From assembly GCA_032622095.1 (NCBI GenBank), contig CP136069.1:106918278-106982277 (forward strand): DNA of 64,000 nt. Reading direction: 5' to 3'. The position numbers and the translations under genes were made by a program. Below, one piece after another: positions 27,120-40,640 of this stretch. The DNA comes from Siphonodentalium dalli. Taxonomy: Eukaryota > Mollusca > Scaphopoda > Gadilida > Siphonodentaliidae. Each line of letters starts with the position of its first letter. Position 1 is the stretch's first letter. The notes below the pieces were generated by a model. It saw only the letters and a list, made by a program, of their open reading frames with translations, was not told the DNA's origin and did no database searches.

Positions 27120-28625
27120 ATATGTGTGTGGTGGGGATACCTATAGATCTGTGTGTGGTGGCGATACATATAGATGTGTGTGGTGGGGATACCTATAGAT
27201 GTATGTGGTGGGGAGACCTATATATGTGTGTGGTGGTGATACCTATATATGTGTGTGGTGGTGATACCTATATATGTATATGGTGGGGATACCTATAGAT
27301 GTGTATGGTGGGGATACCAATAGATGTATGTGGTGGGGTTAGCTATATATGTGTGTGGCGGTGATACATATAGATGTGTATGGTGGGGATACCTATATAT
27401 ATATGTGTGGTGGGGATCCCTATAGATGTGTATGGTGGGAATACCTATAGATGTGTGTGGTGGGGATACCTATATATGTATGTGTTGGGGATACCTATAT
27501 ATGTATGTGGTGGGGATACTTATAGATGTATGTGGTGGGGATACCTATATATGTATGTGGTGGGGATACCTATATATGTATGTGGTGGGGATACCTATAT
27601 ATGTATGTGGTGGGGATACCTATATATGTATGTGGTGGGGATGCCTATAGATGTATGTGGTGGGGATACCTATATATGTATGTGGTGGGAATACCTATAT
27701 ATGTGTGTGGTGGGGATACATATAGATGTATGTGGTGGGGATACCTATATATGTGTGTGGTGGGGATACATATAGATGTATGTGATGGGGATACCTATAT
27801 ATGTATGTGGTGGGGATACCTATATATGTATGTGGTGGGGATACCTATATATGTATGTGATGGGATACCTATATATGTGTGTGGTGGGGATACCTATAGA
27901 TCTGTGTGTGGTGGCGATACATATAGATGTGTGTGGTGGGGATACCTATAGATGTATGTGGTGGGGAGACCTATATATGTGTGTGGTGGTGATACCTATA
28001 TATGTGTGTGGTGGTGATACCTATATATGTATATGGTGGGGATACCTATAGATGTGTATGGTGGGGATACCAATAGATGTATGTGGTGGGGTTAGCTATA
28101 TATGTGTGTGGCGGTGATACATATAGATGTGTATGGTGGGGATACCTATATATATATGTGTGGTGGGGATCCCTATAGATGTGTATGGTGGGAATACCTA
28201 TAGATGTGTGTGGTGGGGATACCTATAGATGTATGTGTTGGGGATACCTATATATGTATGTGGTGGGGATACCTATAGATGTATGTGGTGGGGATACCTA
28301 TATATGTATGTGGTGGGGATACCTATATATGTATGTGGTGGGGATACCTATATATGTATGTGGTGGGGATACCTATATATGTATGTGGTGGGGATGCCTA
28401 TAGATGTATGTGGTGGGGATACCTATATATGTATGTGGTGGGAATACCTATATATGTGTGTGGTGGGGATACATATAGATGTATGTGGTGGGGATACCTA
28501 TATATGTGTGTGGTGGGGATACATATAGATGTATGTGATGGGGATACCTATATATGTATGTGGTGGGGATACCTATATATGTATGTGGTGGGGATACCTA
28601 TATATGTATGTGATGGGATACCTAT
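27120..28625 (+). repeat. 753-bp tandem duplication
   Basis: The segment about 27,120-27,872 recurs at 27,873-28,625. AGATCT sites at 27,145 and 27,898 and GGATCC sites at 27,414 and 28,167 pair at 753 bp. The extra three bases over 30 monomers come from short-monomer differences. In superunit B the related duplication is larger (1,796 bp), so the two superunits were rearranged independently here. Confidence 0.75.
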
Positions 28626-30254
28626 ATATGTATATGGTGGGGATACCTATATATGTGTGTGGTGGTGATACCTATATATGTCTGTGGTGGGGATACCTAC
28701 ATATGTATGTGGCGGGGATACCTATATATGTGTGTGGTGGTGATACCTATATATGTGTGTGGTGGGGATACCTATATATGTGTGTGGCGGGGATACCTAT
28801 ATATGTATGTGGTGGGGATACCTATAGATGTATGTGGCGGTGATACCTATAGATGTATGTGGTGGGGATAGCTATATATGTATGTGGTGGGGATACCTAT
28901 ATATGTATGTGGTGGGGATACCTATATATGTTTGTGATGGGGATACCTATAGATGTATGTGGTGGGGATACCTATATATGTATGTGGTGGGGATACCTAT
29001 ATAAGTATTTGGTGGGGATACCTATATATGTATGTGGTGGGGATACCTATATGTGTGTGGTGGGGATACCTATAAGTATGTGGCGGGGATACCTATATGT
29101 GTGTGGTGGTGATACCTATAAGTATGTGGCGGGGATACCTATATGTGTGTGGTGGTGATACCTATATATGTATGTGGTGGGGATACCTATATATGTGTGT
29201 GGTGGGGATACCTATATATGTATGTGGTGGTGATACCTATATATGTGTGTGGCGGGGATAACAATAGATGTGTATTGTGGGAATACCTATATATGTGTGT
29301 GGTGGGGATACCTATAGATCTGTGTGTGGTGGGGATACATATATATGTGTGTGGGGGGATACCTATAGATGTATGTGGTGGGGAGACCTATATATGTGTG
29401 TGGTGGTGATACCTATATATGTGTGTGGTGGTGATACCTATATATGTATATGGTGGGGATACCTATAGATGTGTGTGGTGGGGATACCTATATATGTATG
29501 TGGCGGGGATACATATATATGTGTGTGGCGGGGATACCTATATATATATGTGGTGGTGATACCAATATATGTGTGTGGTGGGGATACCTATAGATGTTTG
29601 TGGTGGGGATACCTATATATGTATGTGGTGGGGAGACCTATATATGTATGTGGTGGGGATACCTATATATGTGAGTGGAGGGGATACCTATATATATGTG
29701 TGTGGTGGGGATACCTATATATGTGTGTGGTGGGGATACCTATATATGTGTGTGGTGGGGATACCTATATATGTATGTGGTGGGGATACCTATATTTGTA
29801 TGTGGCGGGGATACCTATATATGTATGTGGTGGGGATACATATATATGTATGTAGTGGGGATACCTATAGATGTGTGTGGTGGGGATACTTATAGATGTG
29901 TGTGGTGGGGATACCTATATATGTATGTGGAGATGATACCTATATATGAATGTGGTGGGGATACCTAAATATGTATGTGGTGGGGATACCTATATATGTG
30001 TTTGGTGGGGATACCTATAGATGTGTGTGGTGGGGATACCTATATATGTGTGTGGTGGGGATACCTATATATGTGTGTGGTGGGGATACCTATAGATGTG
30101 TGTGGTGGGGATACCTATATATGTGTGTGGTGGCGATACCTATATATGTGTGTGGTGGGGATACCTATATATATATGTGTGGTGGGGATCCCTATAGATG
30201 TGTATGGTGGGGATACCTATAGATGTGTGTGGTGGGGATACCTATAGATGTATG

Positions 30255-33200
30255 TGTTGGGGATACCTATATATGTATGTGGTGGGGATACCTATAGATG
30301 TATGTGGTGGGGATACCTATATATGTATGTGGTGGGGATACCTATATATGTATGTGGTGGGGATACCTATATATGTATGTGGTGGGGATACCTATATATG
30401 TATGTGGTGGGGATGCCTATAGATGTATGTGGTGGGGATACCTATATATGTATGTGGTGGGGATACCTATATATGTGTGTGGTGTGGATACATATAGATG
30501 TATGTGGTGGGGATACCTATATATGTGTGTGGTGGGGATACATATAGATGTATGTGATGGGGATACCTATATATGTATGTGGTGGTGATACCTATATATG
30601 TATGTGGTGGGGATACCTATATATGTATGTGATGGGATACCTATATATGTATGTGGTGGGGATACCTATATATGTATATGGTGGGGATACCTATATATGT
30701 GTGTGATGGTGAATCCTATATATGTCTGTGGTGGGGATACCTACATATGTATGTGGCGGGGATACCTATATATGTGTGTGGTGGTGATACCTATATATAT
30801 GTGTGGTGGGGATACCTATATATGTGTGTGGCGGGGATACCTATATATGTATGTGGTGGGGATACCTATAGATGTATGTGGCGGTGATACCTATAGATGT
30901 ATGTGGTGGGGATAGCTATATATGTATGTGGTGGGGATACCTATATATGTATGTGGTGGGGATACCTATATATGTTTGTGATGGGGATACCTATAGATGT
31001 ATGTGGTGGGGATACCTATATATGTATGTGGTGGGGATACCTATATAAGTATATGGTGGGGATACCTATATATGTATGTGGTGGGGATACCTATATGTGT
31101 GTGGTGGGGATACCTATAAGTATGTGGCGGGGATACCTATATGTGTGTGGTGGTGATACCTATAAGTATGTGGCGGGGATACCTATATGTGTGTGGTGGT
31201 GATACCTATATATGTATGTGGTGGGGATACCTATATATGTGTGTGGTGGGGATACCTATATATGTATGTGGTGGTGATACCTATATATGTGTGTGGCGGG
31301 GATAACAATAGATGTGTATTGTGGGAATACCTATATATGTGTGTGGTGGGGATACCTATAGATCTGTGTGTGGTGGGGATACATATAGATGTGTGTGGTG
31401 GGGATACCTATAGATGTATGTGGTGGGGAGACCTATATATGTGTGTGGTGGTGATACCTATATATGTGTGTGGTGGTGATACCTATATATGTATATGGTG
31501 GGGATACCTATAGATGAGTGTGGTGGGGATACCTATATATGTATGTGGCGGGGATACATATATATGTGTGTGGCGGGGATACCTATATATATATGTGGTG
31601 GTGATACCAATATATGTGTGTGGTGGGGATACCTATAGATGTGTGTGGTGGGGATACCTATATATGTATGTGGTGGGGAGACCTATATATGTATGTGGTG
31701 GGGATACCTATATATGTGAGTGGCGGGGATACCTATATATATGTGTGCGGTGGGGATACCTATATATGTGTGTGGTGGGGATACCTATATATGTGTGTGG
31801 TGGGGATACCTATATATGTATGTGGTGGGGATACCTATATATGTATGTGGCGGGGATACCTATATATGTATGTGGTGGGGATACATATATATGTATGTAG
31901 TGGGGTTACCTATAGATGTGTGTGGTGGGGATACCTATAGATGTGTGTGGTGGGGATACCTATATATGTATGTGGAGATGATACCTATATATGAATGTGG
32001 TGGGGATACCTAAATATATATGTGGTGGGGATACCTATATATGTGTTTGGTGGGGATACCTATAGATGTGTGTGGTGGGGATACCTATATATGTGTGTGG
32101 TGGGGATACCTATATATGTGTGTGGTGGGGATACCTATAGATGTGTGTGGTGGGTATACCTATATATGTGTGTGGTGGCGATACCTATATATGTGTGTGG
32201 TGGGGATACCTATAGATGTGTGTGGTGAGGATACCTATATATGTGTGTGGCAGGGATACCTATATATGTATGTGGTGAGGATACCTATAGATGTGTGTGG
32301 TGGGGATACCTATAGATGTGTGTGGTGGGGATACCAATAGATGTATGTGGTGGGGAGACCTATATATGTATGTGGTGGGGATACCTATATATGTGTGTGG
32401 CGGGGATACCTATATATATGTGTGTGGTGGGGATACCTATATATGTGTGTGGTGGGGATACCTATATATGTGTGTGGTGGGGATACCTATATATGTATGT
32501 GGTGGGGATACCTATATATGTATGTGGCGGAGATACCTATATATGTATGTGGTGGGGATACATATAGATGTATGTGGTGGTGATACCTATATATGTGTGT
32601 GGTGTTGATACCTATATATGTGTGTGGTGGGGATACATATAGATGTATGTGGTGGGGATACCAATATATGTATGTGGTGGGGTTACCTATAGATGTATGT
32701 GGTAGGGATACATATAGACGTTTGTGGTGGTGATACCTATATATGTGTGTGGTGGGGATACCTATATATGTATGTGGTGGGGATACCTATATATGTGTGT
32801 GGTGAGGATACCTACAGATGTGTGTGGCGGGGATACCTATAGATTTATGTGGTGGGGATACCTATAGATGTATGTGGTATGTATACCTATAGATGTATGT
32901 GGTGGTGATACCTATAGATGTATGTGGTGGTAATACCTATAGATGTGTGTGGTGGTGATACCTATAGATGTATGTGGTGGGGATACCTATATATGTGTTT
33001 GGTGAGGATACCTATAGATGTGTGTGTTGGGGATACCTATATATGTATGTGGTGGGGATACCTATAGATGTATGTGGTGGGGATACCTATATATGTATGT
33101 GGTGGGGATACCTATATATGTATGTGGTGGGGATACCTATATATGTATGTGGTGGGGATACCTATATATGTATGTGGTGGGGATGCATATAGATGTATGT

Positions 33201-35794
33201 GGTGGGGATACCTATATATGTATGTGGTGGGGATACCTATATATGTGTGTGGTGTGGATACATATAGATGTATGTGGTGGGGATACCTATATATGTGTGT
33301 GGTGGGGATACATATAGATGTATGTGATGGGGATACCTATATATGTATGTGGTGGTGATACCTATATATGTATGTGGTGGGGATACCTATATATGTATGT
33401 GATGGGATACCTATATATGTATGTGGTGGGGATACCTATATATGTATATGGTGGGGATACCTATATATGTGTGTGATGGTGAATCCTATATATGTCTGTG
33501 GTGGGGATACCTACATATGTATGTGGCGGGGATACCTATATATGTGTGTGGTGGTGATACCTATATATGTGTGTGGTGGGGATACCTATATATGTGTGTG
33601 GCGGGGATACCTATATATGTATGTGGTGGGGATACCTATAGATGTATGTGGCGGTGATACCTATAGATGTATGTGGTGGGGATAGCTATATATGTATGTG
33701 GTGGGGATACCTATATATGTATGTGGTGGGGATACCTATATATGTTTGTGATGGGGATACCTATAGATGTATGTGGTGGGGATACCTATATATGTATGTG
33801 GTGGGGATACCTATATAAGTATATGGTGGGGATACCTATATATGTATGTGGTGGGGATACCTATATGTGTGTGGTGGGGATACCTATAAGTATGTGGCGG
33901 GGATACCTATATGTGTGTGGTGGTGATACCTATAAGTATGTGGCGGGGATACCTATATGTGTGTGGTGGTGATACCTATATATGTATGTGGTGGGGATAC
34001 CTATATATGTGTGTGGTGGGGATACCTATATATGTATGTGGTGGTGATACCTATATATGTGTGTGGCGGGGATAACAATAGATGTGTATTGTGGGAATAC
34101 CTATATATGTGTGTGGTGGGGATACCTATAGATCTGTGTGTGGTGGGGATACATATAGATGTGTGTGGTGGGGATACCTATAGATGTATGTGGTGGGGAG
34201 ACCTATATATGTGTGTGGTGGTGATACCTATATATGTGTGTGGTGGTGATACCTATATATGTATATGGTGGGGATACCTATAGATGAGTGTGGTGGGGAT
34301 ACCTATATATGTATGTGGCGGGGATACATATATATGTGTGTGGCGGGGATACCTATATATATATGTGGTGGTGATACCAATATATGTGTGTGGTGGGGAT
34401 ACCTATAGATGTGTGTGGTGGGGATACCTATATATGTATGTGGTGGGGAGACCTATATATGTATGTGGTGGGGATACCTATATATGTGAGTGGCGGGGAT
34501 ACCTATATATATGTGTGTGGTGGGGATACCTATATATGTGTGTGGTGGGGATACCTATATATGTGTGTGGTGGGGATACCTATATATGTATGTGGTGGGG
34601 ATACCTATATATGTATGTGGCGGGGATACCTATATATGTATGTGGTGGGGATACATATATATGTATGTAGTGGGGTTACCTATAGATGTGTGTGGTGGGG
34701 ATACCTATAGATGTGTGTGGTGGGGATACCTATATATGTATGTGGAGATGATACCTATATATGAATGTGGTGGGGATACCTAAATATATATGTGGTGGGG
34801 ATACCTATATATGTGTTTGGTGGGGATACCTATAGATGTGTGTGGTGGGGATACCTATATATGTGTGTGGTGGGGATACCTATATATGTGTGTGGTGGGG
34901 ATACCTATAGATGTGTGTGGTGGGTATACCTATATATGTGTGTGGTGGCGATACCTATATATGTGTGTGGTGGGGATACCTATAGATGTGTGTGGTGAGG
35001 ATACCTATATATGTGTGTGGCAGGGATACCTATATATGTATGTGGTGAGGATACCTATAGATGTGTGTGGTGGGGATACCTATAGATGTGTGTGGTGGGG
35101 ATACCAATAGATGTATGTGGTGGGGAGACCTATATATGTATGTGGTGGGGATACCTATATATGTGTGTGGCGGGGATACCTATATATATGTGTGTGGTGG
35201 GGATACCTATATATGTGTGTGGTGGGGATACCTATATATGTGTGTGGTGGGGATACCTATATATGTATGTGGTGGGGATACCTATATATGTATGTGGCGG
35301 AGATACCTATATATGTATGTGGTGGGGATACATATAGATGTATGTGGTGGTGATACCTATATATGTGTGTGGTGTTGATACCTATATATGTGTGTGGTGG
35401 GGATACATATAGATGTATGTGGTGGGGATACCAATATATGTATGTGGTGGGGTTACCTATAGATGTATGTGGTAGGGATACATATAGACGTTTGTGGTGG
35501 TGATACCTATATATGTGTGTGGTGGGAATACCTATATATGTATGTGGTGGGGATACCTATATATGTGTGTGGTGAGGATACCTACAGATGTGTGTGGCGG
35601 GGATACCTATAGATTTATGTGGTGGGGATACCTATAGATGTATGTGGTATGTATACCTATAGATGTATGTGGTGGTGATACCTATAGATGTATGTGGTGG
35701 TAATACCTATAGATGTGTGTGGTGGTGATACCTATAGATGTATGTGGTGGGGATACCTATATATGTGTTTGGTGAGGATACCTATAGATGTGTG
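30255..35794 (+). repeat. 2,770-bp tandem duplication, private to superunit A
   Basis: Copy 1 is about 30,255-33,024 and copy 2 about 33,025-35,794. Every landmark from 30.3 to 33.0 kb recurs at 2,770 bp, including AGATCT (31,360 and 34,130), GGCAGGGATACC (about 32,250 and 35,020), TAAATATATATG (about 32,012 and 34,782) and GTATGTATACC (about 32,878 and 35,648). Only isolated differences were noticed, for example GTGTGCGG at 31,743 against GTGTGTGG at 34,513, and GGGGATACC versus GGGAATACC near 32,756 and 35,526. Superunit B has one copy (57.0-58.5 kb). Confidence 0.88.
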
Positions 35795-37639
35795 TGGCGG
35801 GGATACCTATAGATGTGTGTGGCGGGGATACCTATAGATGTATGTGGTGGGGATACCTATATATGTATGTGGTGGGGATACCTATACATGTTGTGGTGGT
35901 GATACCTATAGATGTATGTGGTGGTGATACATATAGATGTGTGTGGTGGGGATACCTATAGATGTGTGTGGTGGGGATACCTATATATGTATGTGGTGGG
36001 GATACCTATATATGTGTGTGGTGGGGATACCTATATATGTGTGTGGTGGGGATACCTATAGATGAATGTGGTGGGGATACCTATATATGTGTGTGGTGAG
36101 GATACCTATAGATGTGTATGGCGGGGATACCTATAGATGTATGTGGTGGGGATACCTATAGATGTATGTGGTGGTGATATCTATAGATGTATGTGTTGGT
36201 GATACCTATAGATGTATGTGACGGGGATACCTATATATATGTGTGGTGAGGATACCTATATATGTGTGTGATGAGGATACCTATATGTGTGTGGTGGGGA
36301 TACCTATATATGTATGTCGTGGGGATACCTATATATGTGTGTGGTGGGGATACCTATATATGTGTGTGGTGGGGATACCTATAGATGTGTGTGGTGGGGA
36401 TACCTATATATGTGTGTGGTGGCGATACCTATATATGTGTGTGGTGGGGATACCTATAGATGTGTGTGGTGAGGATACCTATAAATGTGTGTGGCAGGGA
36501 TACCTATATATGTATGTGGTGAGGATACCTATAGATGTGTGTGGTGGGGATACCTATAGATGTATGTGGTGGGGAGACCTATATATGTATGTGGTGGGGA
36601 TACCTATATATGTGTGTGGTGGGGATACCTATATATATGTGTGTGGTGGGGATACCTATATATGTGTGTGGTGGGGATACCTATATATGTGTGTGGTGGG
36701 GATACCTATATATGTATGTGGTGGGGATACCTATATATGTATGTGGCGGAGATACCTATATATGTATGTGGTGGGTATACATATAGATGTATGTGGTGGT
36801 GATACCTATATATGTGAGTGGTGTTGATACCTATATATGTGTGTGGTGGGGATACTTATAGATGTATGTGGTGGGGATACCTATATATGTATGTGGTGGG
36901 GTTACCTATAGATGTATGTGGTAGGGATACATATAGACGTTTGTGGTGGTGATACCTACATATGTGTGTGGTGGGGATACCTATATATGTATGTGGTGGG
37001 GGATACCTATATATGTGTGTGGTAGGATACCTACAGATGTGTGTGGCGGGGATACCTATAGCTTTATGTGGTGGGGATACCTATAGATGTATGTGGTATG
37101 TATACCTATATATGTAATTGGCGGTGATACCTATAGATGTATGTGGTGGTAATACCTATAGATGTGTGTGGTGGTGATACCTATAGATGTATGTGGTGGG
37201 GATACCTATATATGTGTGTGGTGAGGATACCTATATATGTGTGTGGCGGGGATACCTATAGATGTATGTGGTGGGGATACTTATATATGTATGTGGTGGG
37301 GATACCTATAGATGTTGTGGTGGTGATACCTATAGATGTATGTGGTGGTGATACCTATAGATGTGTGTGGTGGGGATACCTATATGTGTGTGGTGGGGAT
37401 ACCTATATATGTATGTGGTGGGGATACCTATATATGTGTGTGGTGGGGATACCTATATATGTGTGTGGTGGGGATACCTCTAGATGTATGTGATGGGGAT
37501 ACCTATATATGTGTGTGGTGAGGATACCTATAGATGTGTGTGGCGGGGATACCTATAGATGTATGTGGTGGGGATACCTATAGATGTATGTGGTGGTGAT
37601 ATCTATAGATGTATGTGGTGGTGATACCTACAGATGTAT

Positions 37640-37670
37640 GTGACGGGGATACCTAAAAAATGTGTGGTGA
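37640..37670 (+). repeat. Variant monomer with A6 tract
   Basis: The usual TATATATATG after GACGGGGATACC reads TAAAAAATG here, with six A at 37,655-37,660. The homologous monomer in superunit B (A run at 60,393-60,398) has the same change. Paralogous monomers near 36,230, 40,192, 42,510 and 58,965 keep the TA alternation. The change therefore predates the A/B duplication. Confidence 0.8.
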
Positions 37671-38289
37671 GGATACCTATATATGTGTGTGATGAGGATA
37701 CCTATATGTGTGTGGTGGGGATACCTATATATGTATGTCGTGGGGATACCTATATATGTGTGTGGTGGGGATACCTATATATGTATGTGGTGGTGATACA
37801 TATAGATGTGTGTGGTGGGGATACCTATAGATGTATGTGGTGGGGATACATATATATGTATGTGGTGGTGATACCTATAGATGTATGTGGTGCGGATACC
37901 TATATATGAGTGTGGCGGTGATACATATAGATGTGTATGGTGGGGATACCTATAGATGTGAATGGTGGGGATACCAATAGATGTATGTGGTGGGGTTACC
38001 TATATATGTGTGTGGCGGTGATACATAAAGATGTGTATGGTGGGGATACCTATCTATATATGTGTGGTGGGGATACCTATAGATGTGTATGGTGGGGATT
38101 CCTATAGATGTGTGTGGTGGGGATACCTATAGATGTATGTGTTGGGGATACCTATATATGTATGTGGTGGGGATACCTATAGATGTATGTGGTGGGGATA
38201 CCTATATATGTATGTGGTGGGGATACCTATATATGTATGTGGTGGGGATACCTATATATGTATGTGGTGGGGATACCTATATATGTATG

Positions 38290-40640
38290 TGGTGGGGATA
38301 CCTATAGATGTATGTGGTGGGGATACCTATATATGTATGTGGTGGGGATACCTATATATGTGCGTGGTGGGGATACCTATAGATGTATCATGTATGTGGT
38401 GGGGGTACCTATATATGTGTGTGGTGGGGATACATATAGATGTATGTGATGGGGATACCTATATATGTATGTGGTGGGGATACCTATATATGTATGTGGT
38501 GGGGATACCTATATATGTATGTGATGGGATACCTATATATGTATGTGGTGGGGATACCTATATATGTGTGTGGTGGTGATACCTATATATGTGGTGGGGA
38601 TACCTACATAATGTATGTGGCGGGGATACCTATATATGTGTGTGGTGGTGATACCTATATATGTGTGTGGTTGGAATACCTATATATGTTTGTGGCGGGG
38701 ATACCTATATATGTATGTGGTGGGGATACCTATAGATGTATGTGGCGGTGATACCTTTATATGTATGTGGTGGGGATAGTTATATATGTATGAGGTGGGG
38801 ATACCTATATATGTATGTAGTGGGGATACCTATATATGTTTGTGGTGGGGATACCTATAGATGTATGTGGTGGGAATACCTATATATGTATGTGGTGGGG
38901 ATACCTATATATGTATGTGGTGGGGATACTTATATATGTATGTGTTGGGGATACCTATATATGTATGTGGTGGTGATACCTATAGATGTGTGTGGTGAGG
39001 ATACCTATATGTGTGTGGTGGGGATACCTATATGTATGTGGCGGGAATACCTATATGTGTGTGGTGGTGATACCTATATATGTATGTGGTGGGGATACCT
39101 ATATATGTGTGTGGTGGGGATACCTATATATGTATGTGGTGGGGATACCTATAGATGTATGTGGTGGGGATACCTATATATATGTGGTGGGGATACCTAT
39201 ATATGTGCGTGGTGGGGATACCTATAGATGTATGTGGTGGGGATACCTATAAATGTGTGTGGTGGGGACACTTATAGATGTATGTGGTGGGGATACCTAT
39301 ATATGTATGTGGTGGGGATACCTATATATGTATGTGGTGGGGATACCTATAAATGTATGTGATGGGGATACCTATATATGTATGTGGTGGTGTTACCTAT
39401 AGATGTATGTGGTGGTGTTACCTATAGATGTATGTGGTAGGGATACATATAGACGTTTGTGGTGGTGATACCTATATATGAGTGTGGTGCGGATACCTAT
39501 ATATGTATGTGGTGGGGATACCTATATACGTGTGTGGTGAGGATACCTACAGATGTGTGTGGCGGGGATACCTATAGATTTATGTGGTGGGGATACCTAT
39601 ATATGTATGTGGTATGTATACCTATAGATGTATGTGGTGGTGATACCTATATATGTATGTGGTGGTAATACCTATAGATGTGTGTGGTGGTGATACCTAT
39701 AGATGTATGTGGTGGGGATACCTATATATGTGTGTGGTGAGGATACCTATAGATGTGTGTGGCGGGGATACCTATAGATGTGTGTGGCGGGGATACCTAT
39801 ATATGTATGTGGTGGGGATACCTATATATGTATGTGGTGGGGATACCTATAGATGTTGTGGTGGTGATACCTATAGATGTATGTGGTGGTGATACCTATA
39901 GATGTGTGTGGTGGGGATACCTATATGTGTGTGGTGGGGATACCTATATATGTATGTGGTGGGGATACCTATATATGTGTGTGGTGGGGATACCTATATA
40001 TGTGTGTGGTGGGGATACCTATAGATGTATGTGGTGGGGATACCTATATATGTGTGTGGTGAGGATACCTATAGATGTGTGTGGCGGGGATACCTATAGA
40101 TGTATGTGGTGGGGATACCTATAGATGTATGTGGTGGGGATACCTATAGATGTATGCGGTGGTGATACCTATAGATGTATGTGACTGGGATACCTATATA
40201 TATGTGTGGTGAGGATACCTATATATGTGTGTGATGAGGATACCTATATGTGTGTGGTGGGGATACCTATATATGTATGTCGTGGGGATACCTATATATG
40301 TGTGTGGTGGGGATACCTATATATGTGTGTGGTGGGGATACCTATAGATGTGTGTGGTGGGGATACCTATATATGTGTGTGGTGGCGATACCTATATATG
40401 TGTGTGGTGGGGATACCTATAGATGTGTGTGGTGAGGATACCTATATATGTGTGTGGCAGGGATACCTATATATGTATGTGGTGAGGATACCTATAGATG
40501 TGTGTGGTGGGGATACCTATATATGTATGTGGTGGGGAGACCTATATATGTATGTGGTGGGGATACCTATATATGTGTGTGGCGGGGATACCTATATATA
40601 TGTGTGTGGTGGGGATACCTATATATGTATGTGGTGGGGA
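38290..40640 (+). repeat. Partial earlier copy of the 3.1-kb unit
   Basis: The segment about 38,290-40,640 matches about 40,632-42,760 at offset 2,317-2,342. Markers are the monomer with the 7-bp insertion (38,382 and 40,723), the 21-22-bp GTGGTGGGGATACC/GTGGGGGATACC monomer followed by CTACATAATG (about 38,600 and 40,940) and GTATGTATACC (about 39,612 and 41,929). It lacks about 770 bp present in the full units (about 42,760-43,720). That stretch instead matches about 19,9xx-20,8xx, the start of superunit A, so the full unit spans an A/B junction. Confidence 0.7.
38382..38399. repeat. 32-bp variant monomer with TATCATG insertion
   Basis: This monomer reads GATGTATCATGTATGTGG, 7 bp longer than usual, and is followed by GGGGGTACC, which contains the KpnI hexamer GGTACC. 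Five copies are present: here, 40,723, 43,832, 61,121 (with TTGTATCATG) and 62,571. All lie in the last part of superunit A or its duplicates, so the monomer is a good locus marker. Confidence 0.85.
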
